DNA of 41,294 bases from JAPKZH01 sp964537875 (GTDB lineage Bacteria; Acidobacteriota; Aminicenantia; Aminicenantales; UBA4085). Location of the stretch: positions 1 through 41,294 of the forward strand of contig CAZIDN010000032.1 of the NCBI GenBank assembly GCA_964537875.1, given 5' to 3'. Positions 17,766 to 27,110 of this stretch are shown here, piece by piece. Position numbers and translations under genes: made by a program. Position 1 is the stretch's first letter. Every line of letters begins with the position of its first letter. The notes beneath the pieces are model-generated. The model saw only the letters and a program-made list of their open reading frames with translations. It ran no database searches and was not told the DNA's origin.

Positions 17766-20165
17766 ATGAAAAAGCAGACGGATGGGCTTGTCATCGCCCT
17801 ATTGGCCTTATTTTCCTTCGGACTTTCGCTCTTCGTGCAAATCTACCTTCAAAGCTCCACATTCACAATCATCGAGCATTCCTATAAGCTCAAGATTCTC
17901 TCTTTTTTCTTGAGTACAGTCATGTTTTTTATCCTGCTTTTCCTGGCTTGGAAAATTTGGGCTAAAGCGGGGGACGGGAATTTAGGGGAGACGTACCGCA
18001 GGCATCAATTAGAAACATGTTCCCCCGTATGCGCCATGCTCCCGCTGAGCTTTTTCTTTCTCAGCCCTCTTCTCCTTGCCCATTACATGGCCCGATCCGA
18101 TTTCAAGACGCGCTTGAATCTTCTCGCCTTGTTCATACTCCTTGCCATTCTTTACCTCACTGTCGCGAGACTCAACCGGATTTCAAGCAGGACGCCTTCA
18201 CGTATTGAAAAAGGGGTACAAAAATTTTCTTTGCTGACTCTCCGAAAAAAGCTTCTGATTCTCTTCCTTGTATCCTTGTTCATCTACCAAGGAGCCACCT
18301 TCATCCTAGTTTCAGAGGGGATTACGTTTTCAGGAGATGAACCTAACTATCTATTAACTTCCCATAGCTTGCTCAAAGACGGCGACATCAACCTGGCCAA
18401 TAATTACAAGAATCAAGACTACTTTGCCTTCTATTTGAGAAAAAACAATCCCCGACTAAAAATGGGAATCTACGGTCGCTACGGCCGCAAAGGGAAAGAC
18501 TACATCTACCCTATCAACCTTCCGGGAATTTCCGTGTTAATGCTTCCATTTTACTGGCTCAGCCAGTCCTTCAGCGGAAAAATGCTGACATTTATACTCA
18601 AGGGCAGTCTCACACTCTGGGCGGCGCTCCTCGGCCTCCAGTTATATCTTTTTGCCCTTGAGCGATGGAAACGGGAGCGCGTTTCGCTTCTTCTCTGGTT
18701 CCTGTATTCTTTCACGACACCAGTTTTTTTCTATGCCACCCACCTCTACCCTGAAATCATCATCGCGTTTTTCTCCTTGTTGATCTTCCGCAAGATATCC
18801 TCAGGATCACCCCTCTCCCGCTCCGGCTTGCTTCTGCTAGGCTTTTGCCTTGGGACTTTTCCTTGGCTCGGCCTTAAATACAATTTCATCTTCTGGGCTC
18901 TTCTTCTTGTCTCCGCTTATTATCTGTGGCACCTCCATAAAGTGCGGCAAGCCGCCTCCATCCTTGCTTTTCTCTTTTTCCCGGTCGTCTCCATGGCTCT
19001 CTTTTATTTCTTTGTTTATGATCTTTATGGCACCTTGTCGCCCTTCTCCGTCTATGAGGGCGTGATGACGTCGGATCGGATGAAGGCCTTAACACAGGCG
19101 GTTCTCCAAATCCCCCTCGTCGAGCGCATCGATGCATTCTTGGATTATTTTCTCGACCAGAGAGATGGGCTTCTTCTCTATTCTCCTTTTTATTTTTTTA
19201 CCCTTGTCGGCCTTGTCGAAATGTTCCGCCGAGCCAGACGTGACTTTTGGGCTTTGCTTTTCATCAGCCTTCCCTTCCTCCTTAACTATGCGTTCTTTAC
19301 TCACCGACAAGGCTATTGTCCCCAGGCTCGAGTGCTGATGCCAATATCCTGGGTGGGAGCGATCGCCATCGGAACCTTTATTATCTATAACTCGAAGAAA
19401 ATGTTTACCTATCTCTTCCGATTCATGGGCTGTCTCAGCCTTATGATTTCTGCTTTGCTTCTCCGCCATCCCTCTTTTCTCTATCAGCCGACAACTCATG
19501 AATTTACTTCCCGGCCTGGCGACCTCTTTGTCTATCTCAGCAACCTTCGCCTTTTCCTGCCGCCTTTTCTCCCTTCCTTCATTAAAATCAGGAATATCGA
19601 ATACTGGCCCAACTATGTCTGGCTCTTACTCCTCATCGGATTCGTCCTGATTTATATTTTCTGGAAGGGCGATATTTCTTTAAGGCCGGCTTTTCGCTTC
19701 CTCCTGGTCTTCGTCATTCTCCTGGGAAGCTTTTTCCTTTGGGTTCTCTACCCGCGGACCGTTGCCTATCCGGCCAAGACGATCTTTTATTCGCCGCAGC
19801 GATCGCTTGGCTTTTACCTTTATCCGATGGGGGGAGGAGTCGTTGCCAAAGAAAGCGGTAATTTTTACCTTCATTTCGAGAAATCCTACAAATTTCTTTT
19901 CGGCTCCAAATCCAAACTCAAAAAAATCAAGCTGCTCTTTGGATCGCAAAAAGGGGAGTACGACCTCGACATGCATCTTTTTGACCTACCCCTTTTCTCG
20001 GGGCGGACGGCTTACGAAACGAAAGAGATGATCATCCAGCCTGCCGCTTGCTACCCTCTCAAAACCCTATTTCTCTATGAAGTTAACCTGACTCTCAAAC
20101 ACCACTCCCTAGAATCGATGCTGGTTGAGCCCTATTTCTTCCAGGTGATTCCGCTCAAAGATTGA
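17766..20165 (+). CDS. Multi-pass membrane protein, probable GT-C glycosyltransferase
   Basis: 799 residues with about a dozen hydrophobic helices spread over residues 1-650, and a soluble C-terminal part. The long loop beginning FSGDEPNYLLTSHSLLKDGD (around residues 190-210) has the acidic GDEP motif of GT-C enzymes that use polyprenyl-phosphate sugars (ArnT/PMT-like); a catalytic Asp or Glu is expected there. The YPINLPGISVLMLPFYW stretch is also typical. The ribosome-binding site is weak (CAAGACG). Codon use is visibly less GC-rich than in neighbours, as in the next two genes, suggesting a surface-glycan island. Donor and acceptor sugars are unknown. It converges on the UbiA gene. Confidence 0.65.
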   Translation: MKKQTDGLVIALLALFSFGLSLFVQIYLQSSTFTIIEHSYKLKILSFFLSTVMFFILLFLAWKIWAKAGDGNLGETYRRHQLETCSPVCAMLPLSFFFLSPLLLAHYMARSDFKTRLNLLALFILLAILYLTVARLNRISSRTPSRIEKGVQKFSLLTLRKKLLILFLVSLFIYQGATFILVSEGITFSGDEPNYLLTSHSLLKDGDINLANNYKNQDYFAFYLRKNNPRLKMGIYGRYGRKGKDYIYPINLPGISVLMLPFYWLSQSFSGKMLTFILKGSLTLWAALLGLQLYLFALERWKRERVSLLLWFLYSFTTPVFFYATHLYPEIIIAFFSLLIFRKISSGSPLSRSGLLLLGFCLGTFPWLGLKYNFIFWALLLVSAYYLWHLHKVRQAASILAFLFFPVVSMALFYFFVYDLYGTLSPFSVYEGVMTSDRMKALTQAVLQIPLVERIDAFLDYFLDQRDGLLLYSPFYFFTLVGLVEMFRRARRDFWALLFISLPFLLNYAFFTHRQGYCPQARVLMPISWVGAIAIGTFIIYNSKKMFTYLFRFMGCLSLMISALLLRHPSFLYQPTTHEFTSRPGDLFVYLSNLRLFLPPFLPSFIKIRNIEYWPNYVWLLLLIGFVLIYIFWKGDISLRPAFRFLLVFVILLGSFFLWVLYPRTVAYPAKTIFYSPQRSLGFYLYPMGGGVVAKESGNFYLHFEKSYKFLFGSKSKLKKIKLLFGSQKGEYDLDMHLFDLPLFSGRTAYETKEMIIQPAACYPLKTLFLYEVNLTLKHHSLESMLVEPYFFQVIPLKD

Positions 20166-20267
20166 AGCAGAGATAAGCCTGTCGATCCAGTCAGGCTCAT
20201 ACGCGTCAATCTAAAAACGCGGGCTGTCCAGCTGGGCCGTTTCCCTATTTAATGCGCGAATATTACA

Positions 20268-21161
20268 TTAAAGGAAAAACGTGAGCAGGAAGAGAATGAG
20301 GAGAACCAAGGTGTAGACGGCAAAAAGAGGCCTTTGAAGAAGGCTTTCCGGCTCCTCCATGACTTCTTTTTCTTCTAATGTCTTCTTAAATAAAAGAAAA
20401 AAGTAGAACGCTAAAAAGGGAGAAAGTCCGAGTAAGGGGATGAATTTGAAGGAAAGGGCAAAGACGAAATAGGCGATAAAAAAGATCAGAGTGCTCACGG
20501 CCATTCCCGCCAGCAGCGATCCTTCGGAGTATTTCTTGTGAGAAATCCTGTAATCAGCGGCCTTTTCTTTCAAAAACCGGAATTCGGAGAGCCGCTTGCC
20601 CAACATTAAAAAAATTCCGAATGCCCACCAGGCGATGAGCAGACTCAAGGGAGGGAAAATTTCCGGCGGCGAAAAAGCATACCAGCCGATCAGGAGACGG
20701 ATGGGATTGTTGGCCGCCTCGGAAATCGCATCGAAGAAGGGAATGTCTTTAGTCCGGATTGGTTTGACATTATAAACAAAACCGGCAAGGAGCAGGGCGA
20801 GTAAAGAGAAAAAAAACGTCTTAGAAAAAAATAGCAAGGCTGCGCCAAGGCTTCCCAGGATGAAGAGAACGCCCCATGCCGCAAAGGGGACGATCTTAAT
20901 TTTTCCGGAGACCAAAGGCCGGAAACGCTTTGTCGGGTGATGGATGTCATAGGGGGCATCAACGATTTCATTGAGGATGTAGTTGGCGATGGAAACCGCC
21001 CAGGTCAGAAGAAAGGACAGGAGCAGCCGGGCGGCAAAGCTGAGCCAAGTGAAAGACGAAAGGTCGTTCGGGTTAAGGAAAAAAAAAGCGGCCGTTCCCG
21101 ACAAAATGGCCGCACTTCTAGGCCACCTTTCCAGGCGCATGGCTTGTAGGTAGGCATTCAC
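20268..21161 (-). CDS. UbiA family prenyltransferase, DPPR-synthase-like
   Basis: 297 residues with 8-9 membrane helices. The first Asp-rich motif is NEIVDAPYD followed by HHPTKRFRPLVSG; the HPTKRFRP block is characteristic of decaprenyl-phosphate phosphoribosyltransferases, which make the lipid-linked precursor of D-arabinofuranose, although other UbiA enzymes share parts of it. The second motif is YNVKPIRTKDIPFFD. The start is a GTG whose last two bases overlap the stop of the methyltransferase (GTGA), implying translational coupling. With the GT-C-like enzyme next door it may feed a lipid-phosphate sugar into a surface glycan; that link is inference. Confidence 0.82.
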   Translation of the reverse strand: MNAYLQAMRLERWPRSAAILSGTAAFFFLNPNDLSSFTWLSFAARLLLSFLLTWAVSIANYILNEIVDAPYDIHHPTKRFRPLVSGKIKIVPFAAWGVLFILGSLGAALLFFSKTFFFSLLALLLAGFVYNVKPIRTKDIPFFDAISEAANNPIRLLIGWYAFSPPEIFPPLSLLIAWWAFGIFLMLGKRLSEFRFLKEKAADYRISHKKYSEGSLLAGMAVSTLIFFIAYFVFALSFKFIPLLGLSPFLAFYFFLLFKKTLEEKEVMEEPESLLQRPLFAVYTLVLLILFLLTFFL

Positions 21162-22084
21162 GCTTGGACTTCCTTTCTGGCATAAACCTCGAACGAATCG
21201 CCGAGCGCTAATTTTATCGGAATTTTTTTCAAAAAAGAAGAGAAAGATGGCTTTTGGAGAAGAACATGAAAGATCTTTTTCCGGGAAAGGAGGTAATGGA
21301 CGCTAAAGGTCCAGGAATAGCGCCGGACCTGAATGACAGAAAACCCGGCTCGTCTAAAAAGGGCAGCCAGGCTCTGCGGCGAAAAGTAGGCGAGGTGAGC
21401 TGGACGAAAATGCCACCAATTTTTTCCTGCCAGCCGGGCCGCCAGGCTGTGAATATCAGGAGTCACCAGACAAACGATGCCTGCGGGCTTAAGAATTTCA
21501 TAAGCCTTTCGAAGAGCCGCAAAAGGCAGGGGAGTATGCTCGATGAAATCGACCAACGTCACTGCCGAGAAAAAATTGTTTTCGAGCCGGACTTCCTCAA
21601 AAAAACCCTGATGAAGGCGAATATGGTATTTCTCCGAGGCTAACTTCACAGCCCAGATGCTTGCTTCAATGCCATCGACCTCCCATCCTCGTCTCCTGGC
21701 CAAATGGAGAAGAATCCCGGTGGCTGCGCCTACGTCAAAAAGGCGGCCCTTATCGGGGAGGAATGTTTCGAGATGGGAAATAATCCGCCAGAAATTTTTA
21801 GCGCGGCCCGAAGCTTCTTCCTCGTAGAGAGGATCTTCGATCTGGCTGTAGAGAAGGAAGATCAATTCGGGCGAAGGGCACGGGTTCGCAAAAATATGGC
21901 CGCAAGCGGAACAACGGCTCAAGTCCCAGATTTTCCCATACTGGCTGTCGGTGATCTTGATCTGAGTTTTGTCCAGCTTGAAAACGTCAAAGTTTTTTTT
22001 TCGGAAGAAGGAGATGTCCGGACTTAGGCAGGCCGGGCAACTCGCAACGGTTTCAAAATCTGCGTCGGAAGCGATTCTCTTCAA
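21158..22084 (-). CDS. Class I SAM-dependent methyltransferase with zinc-ribbon N-terminus
   Basis: 308 residues. An N-terminal CPAC ... CSACGH pair forms a probable zinc site, followed by a Methyltransf_23-type domain: LFDVGAATGILL (SAM glycine motif), DGIEAS, TLVDFIEHTP and LKPAGIVCLVTPD. This architecture is common in sugar and lipid-glycan clusters. The TTG at 22084 is preferred because GGAGGAG sits five bases upstream; an ATG at 22103 lies inside that site. It overlaps the UbiA start, forming an operon. The acceptor is unknown. Confidence 0.8.
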   Translation of the reverse strand: MKRIASDADFETVASCPACLSPDISFFRKKNFDVFKLDKTQIKITDSQYGKIWDLSRCSACGHIFANPCPSPELIFLLYSQIEDPLYEEEASGRAKNFWRIISHLETFLPDKGRLFDVGAATGILLHLARRRGWEVDGIEASIWAVKLASEKYHIRLHQGFFEEVRLENNFFSAVTLVDFIEHTPLPFAALRKAYEILKPAGIVCLVTPDIHSLAARLAGKNWWHFRPAHLAYFSPQSLAALFRRAGFSVIQVRRYSWTFSVHYLLSRKKIFHVLLQKPSFSSFLKKIPIKLALGDSFEVYARKEVQA

Positions 22085-22423
22085 TCGTACTCCTCCCTCC
22101 ATGAGCAAAACTGAGCAAGGCTTACTGGAATCTTAATACAATTCTGGTCTTTTGGACAAGATTGAGGGTTGATCAACAGCTCGGGCTGGTCCGGTCGGGA
22201 TATTCCATCTTTTTTTGCCAATCCGGCATATCCGCCCCACGAACTTGTATTGTGCCAGAACGGCTTTCGAGTTTCTGCTGCGCTGGCCGGATGAGCGTTC
22301 ATCCGCCAATCTTGATTCGTCCCATCGTCAGGGATAATAAATCGCAGAATAATCGGATGTCAAGTTAAGCTCAAAATAGCGGAAACCAGGCTCAGAAGAC
22401 GCAGGAGAGCATAAAAGCAAGTG

Positions 22424-22472
22424 ACCCGGGCGATGAACTCCAGGTAGTCCATCGTCTCCTGCTCGGCGCCGG
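22424..22472 (-). mobile_element. IS91-like transposase fragment 3
   Basis: About 49 bases encode AEQETMDYLEFIARVT on the minus strand, matching remnant 2 almost exactly, then similarity stops on both sides. It is joined directly to the acetyltransferase fragment that follows. The preceding stretch 22085-22423 holds no gene I can support. Confidence 0.6.
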
Positions 22473-22479
22473 CCTGACC

Positions 22480-22620
22480 ATGCCCGCGAGCCGAGGGGAC
22501 ATCCGGCCTCCGTTTGAAGTCCCCGATGATGTCTTTATGGCCCTGGAGCTCATCAAGGACGGGCTTAAAAACACACGGGGGACGGTCGTGTACCCCGCGG
22601 AATTCGACGACATAGGATAG
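22480..22620 (+). pseudogene. Detached 3' end of a YhbS-like GNAT acetyltransferase
   Basis: Plus-strand codons read PASRGDIRPPFEVPDDVF, ALELIKDGLK and TVVYPAEFDD before a TAG, closely matching the last 45 codons of the intact gene at 12577-13098. There is no acetyl-CoA domain upstream; the sequence changes into IS91-like transposase at about 22475. It ends two bases before the uvrA stop codon region. Confidence 0.75.
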
Positions 22621-22622
22621 GC

Positions 22623-25328
22623 CTATAGGTGCTTCTTTAAATAACGGGCGGTGATGGATTTTTTGGATTTGACGAGCTCCTCCGGCGGCCCCTGAGCGAT
22701 CACTTCGCCGCCCCTTTCTCCGCCCTCGGGACCAAGGTCGATGATATAATCCGCGCACTTGATCACGTCCAGGTTGTGCTCGATGACGAAGACCGAGTGT
22801 CCTTCCTCGACCAGTTTCTGGAAGCAGCGCAGCAACGTTGAAACGTCGTCGGGGTGAAGGCCGATCGTCGGCTCGTCAAAGAGATAGAGGATGTGCTTGT
22901 CCCGTTCATGAACGAGGTGGTAGGCCAGCTTGATCCTCTGCAGCTCCCCGCCCGAGAGAGTCGTGGTCGGCTGTCCGAGCCTCAGATAGCCGAGGCCGAC
23001 CTCCTGGAGCGGCTTGATCTTCTTGGTAATATCAGGATGGTCAGAAAAGAATTCCAGGGCGTCGTCGATCGTCATGTGCAGGACATGATCGATATTCTTG
23101 CCCCGGTATTTGATCTCGAGAATCTCGGCCTTAAAACGCTTGCCCTGGCAGGCTTCGCAGGTCAAAGTGACGTCGGACAGGAACTGCATTTCCACGATCT
23201 GCTGGCCGGCGCCTTGGCAGTCCTCGCAGCGGCCGCCGGCCGTGTTGAACGAAAAATAGCCGGGCTTGTAGCCCAGGGCCTTGGCCTCTCGCGTCTGGCT
23301 GAACAACTCCCGGATGCCGTCCATGGCTTTTGTGTATGTGGCCGGGATAGACCGGGGCGATGTGCTGATGGGGGACTGGTCGACTAGGATGATTTTGTCG
23401 ATAAAATCGATGCCACGGAGCTCTTGAAAGCCTTCCCGGGCCTCACCGCTCCAGCCCTGATAGAGGACATCATTCAGAAGCGTGCTTTTACCGGAGCCCG
23501 AGACTCCCGTGATGCATGTCAAAACGCCCAGGGGGAGTCTCACATCCAGGTGCTTCAGGTTGTGCTTATGGGCGTCCTTGATGAGGAGGAACCGGCCGGC
23601 CTTCCTCCTCTTTTTCGGGATGGGGATTTCTTTTTCCCCGCTGATGTAGCGGGCCGTGAGGGAGCTCGCGTTCTTCAAGAAGTCCTCCATGGTCCCGCTG
23701 AACATCACTTCGCCGCCGTGCTCGCCCGCCCGCGGTCCCAGGTCGATCAGATGTTCGGCCGAGGCGATGACCTCGGGGTCGTGCTCGACGACCATGACTG
23801 TGTTCCCGATGTCCTTGAGGGATTTGAGGATCTGGATGAGGCGGCCGTTATCGCGGGGATGAAGGCCGATCGATGGCTCGTCCAGGACAAAAAGCGTCCC
23901 GACGAGCGACGAGCTCAAGGCGGCGGCCAGATTGATCCGCTGGGCCTCGCCGCCGCTCAAGGTGAACGTCATCCGGTCGAGCGAGATATAATCCAGGCCG
24001 ACCTCGAGCAAAAATTTCAGACGGTTCTGGATCTCGGCGATCAGCTTTTCCGCCACCCGATTCTCGTAGGCGGGGAGGTCGAGCCTGTTGAAAAATTCGT
24101 GGGTGTCCTTGACGGTCAGCCGGACGACCTGCCCGATCGACAGTCCTCCGACCTTGACATTCAGCGCCTGAGGGTTGAGGCGCATCTGTCCGCAGGCAGG
24201 GCATCTGACGTATTTGCGGTAGCGGCTGAGAAAGACCCGGACCTGGACCTTGTACTTTTTTGTCTGAAGCCAGTCAAAAAAACCTTTGACGCCGAGATAG
24301 CCGTCGCCACCGTCCAAGATCAGCCGCTGCCATTCCTTCTTGAGGTTTTTGAAGGGGATGTTGGTCGGAATGCCCCGCTTGCGGGCCTCGCGCAGCATCT
24401 CCTTCATCATGCCGCGCGAGACGGGCTTGGTCCAGGGCTCGATGGCGCCCTCGTCCAGAGATTTTGATTTGTCGGGGACGATTTTATCTTCGTCGATCGC
24501 GGCCAGGTCGCCGAAACCGTGGCAGTCCGGGCAGGCCCCTTGCGGGCTGTTGAACGAAAAGAGGTTTGGAAAGGGGTCCTCGTAGGGGATCCGGCATGTC
24601 TTGCATTCGAGCTTGTCCGAGAAATGGAATTCGCGGCCGTCCTCGGTCCGGACACGGACTCGGCCGTCCCCATGCTTGAGGGCCATCTCCAGCGAATCCA
24701 CCAGCCGTTCCCTCTCCTCTCTTTCCAGGCTGATCCGGTCCACGAAAATGTCGAGGACTTCGTTCTTTTTGAACTTCGCATCATCAAGGTTGACGACCTC
24801 CCCGTCTCGGAGGACCCGGAAAAAACCTTGTTTTTTAAGATGGGCCAGGCCTTTTTCCAAGGGCCAGGGAAAGGAGATCAATGCTTTTGCCGCCGTGGGG
24901 AGCCGAAAGAGGGTTTCGACGATCGCGTCAATCGTATCTCGGGTCACCGGCCGGCCGCATTGGTTGCAGTGGACGACCCCGATCCTTGCGTAAAGCACCC
25001 GCATGTAGTCATACGCTTCCGTGACCGTGGCCACTGTGGACCTAGGGTTCTTGGTGGCGGCTTTTTGCTGGATGGCGATGGCCGGCGTGATGCCTTCGAT
25101 GAGGTCGGCGTCGGGCTTGTCCATCCTTTCCAAAAACTGCCGGGCATAGGCGGAGAGCGATTCGATGTAACGGCGCTGCCCCTCGGCGTAGAGAGTGTCG
25201 AAGGCCAAAGAAGATTTCCCCGAGCCGCTCACGCCCGTGACGACGATGAATTGGTTCAGGGGAATGTCGAGGTCGATGTTCTTCAGGTTGTGGACCCGCA
25301 CGCCCCGAAGGATGATTTGTTCGTCCAT
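22623..25328 (-). CDS. uvrA: UvrABC nucleotide excision repair subunit A
   Basis: 901 residues (E. coli UvrA has 940). Two ABC ATPase halves are complete: Walker A GVSGSGKSSLAFDT near residue 33 and GVSGSGKSTLLNDV in the second half, with signature LSGGEAQRINLA and LSGGELQRIKLA and Walker B LDEPSIGLHPRD and FDEPTIGLHPDD. The damage-sensing zinc module is CEDC - 20 residues - CEAC. The UvrB-binding and insertion domains between the first Walker A and signature are present though slightly short. UvrA loads UvrB at DNA lesions. The start ATG is the last in-frame one before the divergent promoter; its ribosome-binding site is weak. It stands alone; whether it is the only uvrA in the genome cannot be told. 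Confidence 0.95.
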   Translation of the reverse strand: MDEQIILRGVRVHNLKNIDLDIPLNQFIVVTGVSGSGKSSLAFDTLYAEGQRRYIESLSAYARQFLERMDKPDADLIEGITPAIAIQQKAATKNPRSTVATVTEAYDYMRVLYARIGVVHCNQCGRPVTRDTIDAIVETLFRLPTAAKALISFPWPLEKGLAHLKKQGFFRVLRDGEVVNLDDAKFKKNEVLDIFVDRISLEREERERLVDSLEMALKHGDGRVRVRTEDGREFHFSDKLECKTCRIPYEDPFPNLFSFNSPQGACPDCHGFGDLAAIDEDKIVPDKSKSLDEGAIEPWTKPVSRGMMKEMLREARKRGIPTNIPFKNLKKEWQRLILDGGDGYLGVKGFFDWLQTKKYKVQVRVFLSRYRKYVRCPACGQMRLNPQALNVKVGGLSIGQVVRLTVKDTHEFFNRLDLPAYENRVAEKLIAEIQNRLKFLLEVGLDYISLDRMTFTLSGGEAQRINLAAALSSSLVGTLFVLDEPSIGLHPRDNGRLIQILKSLKDIGNTVMVVEHDPEVIASAEHLIDLGPRAGEHGGEVMFSGTMEDFLKNASSLTARYISGEKEIPIPKKRRKAGRFLLIKDAHKHNLKHLDVRLPLGVLTCITGVSGSGKSTLLNDVLYQGWSGEAREGFQELRGIDFIDKIILVDQSPISTSPRSIPATYTKAMDGIRELFSQTREAKALGYKPGYFSFNTAGGRCEDCQGAGQQIVEMQFLSDVTLTCEACQGKRFKAEILEIKYRGKNIDHVLHMTIDDALEFFSDHPDITKKIKPLQEVGLGYLRLGQPTTTLSGGELQRIKLAYHLVHERDKHILYLFDEPTIGLHPDDVSTLLRCFQKLVEEGHSVFVIEHNLDVIKCADYIIDLGPEGGERGGEVIAQGPPEELVKSKKSITARYLKKHL

Positions 25329-25368
25329 GCTCGCTTATACGTCTTAAAAAATCGGTCCTAAACTCTCT

Positions 25369-25393
25369 ATTATAACAGATTTTTTGCTATAAT
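25369..25393. promoter_or_regulatory. Back-to-back -10 elements between uvrA and the symporter operon
   Basis: A perfect TATAAT is present on the plus strand at 25388-25393 (towards the DUF3311 gene) and another on the minus strand at 25374-25369 (towards uvrA). Their upstream parts overlap, so the two polymerases would compete. Neither has a convincing -35. No LexA-type box was recognised here. Confidence 0.45.
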
Positions 25394-25419
25394 GGACAGA
25401 CGCCGACAAGGAGGTTTCG

Positions 25420-25641
25420 ATGCGGAAAGGAACAAGACTGGCCCTCATTTTCGGCGCTATCCCGTTCCTGACCCTGGTCTTCGCCCTCCCCTTTGTCAAC
25501 CGCATCGAGCCGGTCGTCCTGGGGCTTCCGTTTGTCCTGTTCTGGATCCTGCTCTGGGTGGTCCTGACGCCGGCCGTTCTTTTTGCCGCCTATAAAATCG
25601 AAAAAAAGCACAACCCGCCCGACGATGAGGACAAACGATGA
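25420..25641 (+). CDS. DUF3311 small membrane protein
   Basis: 73 residues with two hydrophobic helices (LIFGAIPFLTLVFALPF and the WILLWVVLTPAVLF stretch) and a charged tail. Small proteins of this type usually sit directly before a sodium:solute symporter, as here, where the stop overlaps the symporter ATG (ATGA). It may stabilise or regulate the transporter; the role is not established. AAGGAGG precedes the start at good spacing. Confidence 0.8.
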   Translation: MRKGTRLALIFGAIPFLTLVFALPFVNRIEPVVLGLPFVLFWILLWVVLTPAVLFAAYKIEKKHNPPDDEDKR

Positions 25642-27077
25642 ACGCGGCGCTCCTGATCATTCTCGGGACGATCGCCGGTTCGGCCTTGGTCGGCATCTAT
25701 GCCGGCCGCCGGGTGAAGATGGACCTGGAGAATTGGACGGTCGGCGGCCGCCGCTTCGGCAGCCTGATCATCTGGCTGCTGATGGCCGGAGAAATTTACA
25801 CGACATTCACTTTTCTGGGCGCGAGCGGCTGGGCCTACTCCAAGGGCGCTCCCACATATTATATTATTATTTACGGCACGCTGGCCTATACCCTGTCTTT
25901 TTTCATCCTTCCGGAGCTCTGGAAGCTCGGCAAGCGGCACGGCCTTCATACCCAGCCCGATTTTTTTATAAGGATCTACGGCAGCCGCTTTCTCGGCGTG
26001 CTGGTGGCCGTCGTCGGAATCCTGTCCATCATCCCGTATTTGCAGCTCCAACTGGCCGGGCTGGGCATGATCGTCGAAGTCTCGAGCAACGGCGCGATCC
26101 CGTCCAGGCTGGCCATCATCCTCTCGTTCGTCCTGACCTGCGCCTTTGTCTACACCAGCGGGATCCGCGGGAGCGCTTGGGTATCCGTGATCAAGGACGT
26201 GATGATGATCGTCGCGGTCGGAGTGGTCGGCCTCGGCGTGCCCCGCATCTATTTCGGCGGCATCGGGAAAATGTTCCGCGCCCTGATCGCCCAAAAGCCG
26301 GACCACCTGGTCTTTCCCGGCGCGGCCCCGACCATGGATACGCTCTGGGTCATGTCCACGGTGCTTCTGACGGGTATGGGCTTTTACATGTGGCCCCATG
26401 TCTTCGGCTCGGCCTTTTCCGCCAAGAGCGATAAGATCATCAAGCGCAACGCCATCATCATGCCCTTTTACCAGATCCCCATCCTGCTGGTCTTGATGGT
26501 CGGCTTTTCGGCGTTCCTCGCCTTGCCCGGCCTGAAAAACGGTGACCTGGCCTTTCTCGAGCTTGTCCATAAGACGTATCCGTCCTGGTTCCTGGGTTTT
26601 ATCGGGGCCGCCGGGGCCGTGACGGCGATGGTCCCGGCCTCCATCCTCGTTCTCTTTGCCTCCACGCTTCTGGCCAAGAATGTTTATCAGGCCGGCTTCA
26701 ATCCGAGCGCGTCCGAGGCGGCCGTGATGCGGCTTTCCCGGGCCATGGTCTTTGTCATCACCACGACCGCCCTTATCTTCGCTCTTTTTCTGCCGAATGC
26801 CCTGGTCAACCTTCTGCTGATCGGATACGACGGCGTGTCCCAGTTCTTCCCGGGCGTTGTCCTGGGGTTGTTTTGGAAGAGGGTCAGCCGCCGGGGCGTC
26901 ATCTGCGGGCTTCTCACGGGATTGGCCATCGTCGGCGCGCTCGTCTTCGGCCGCCATGACCCGTTCCTAGGCATGAACGCCGGCTTTGTCGCCCTCGTCG
27001 TGAACGGAACGGTCGCGGTGGGCATCAGCCTTTTGGCGCGGCCCGGGCGTCCTCAAGGGACTGTTCATGTGGATTAA
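25638..27077 (+). CDS. Sodium:solute symporter (SSS family)
   Basis: 479 residues, about 13 membrane helices. Recognisable SSS features are WTVGGRRFGSLIIWLLMAGE in the first helical pair, GLHTQPDFF in the early loop, and ASILVLFASTLLAKNVYQ around the Na+ site region. The family moves sugars, amino acids, organic acids or vitamins with sodium; this branch paired with DUF3311 is often annotated as a pantothenate or organic-acid type but substrate is not decidable. It is translationally coupled to the preceding small gene, and a repeat element begins 34 bases after its stop. Confidence 0.88.
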   Translation: MNAALLIILGTIAGSALVGIYAGRRVKMDLENWTVGGRRFGSLIIWLLMAGEIYTTFTFLGASGWAYSKGAPTYYIIIYGTLAYTLSFFILPELWKLGKRHGLHTQPDFFIRIYGSRFLGVLVAVVGILSIIPYLQLQLAGLGMIVEVSSNGAIPSRLAIILSFVLTCAFVYTSGIRGSAWVSVIKDVMMIVAVGVVGLGVPRIYFGGIGKMFRALIAQKPDHLVFPGAAPTMDTLWVMSTVLLTGMGFYMWPHVFGSAFSAKSDKIIKRNAIIMPFYQIPILLVLMVGFSAFLALPGLKNGDLAFLELVHKTYPSWFLGFIGAAGAVTAMVPASILVLFASTLLAKNVYQAGFNPSASEAAVMRLSRAMVFVITTTALIFALFLPNALVNLLLIGYDGVSQFFPGVVLGLFWKRVSRRGVICGLLTGLAIVGALVFGRHDPFLGMNAGFVALVVNGTVAVGISLLARPGRPQGTVHVD

Positions 27078-27110
27078 GAGCATGAGGGAAGAATTAAGAT
27101 TTAAAATTAT

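Noticed and set aside
22495..22620. Possible functional small acetyltransferase
   Set aside because: Only the C-terminal tail is present, without the acetyl-CoA-binding motif or a start region.
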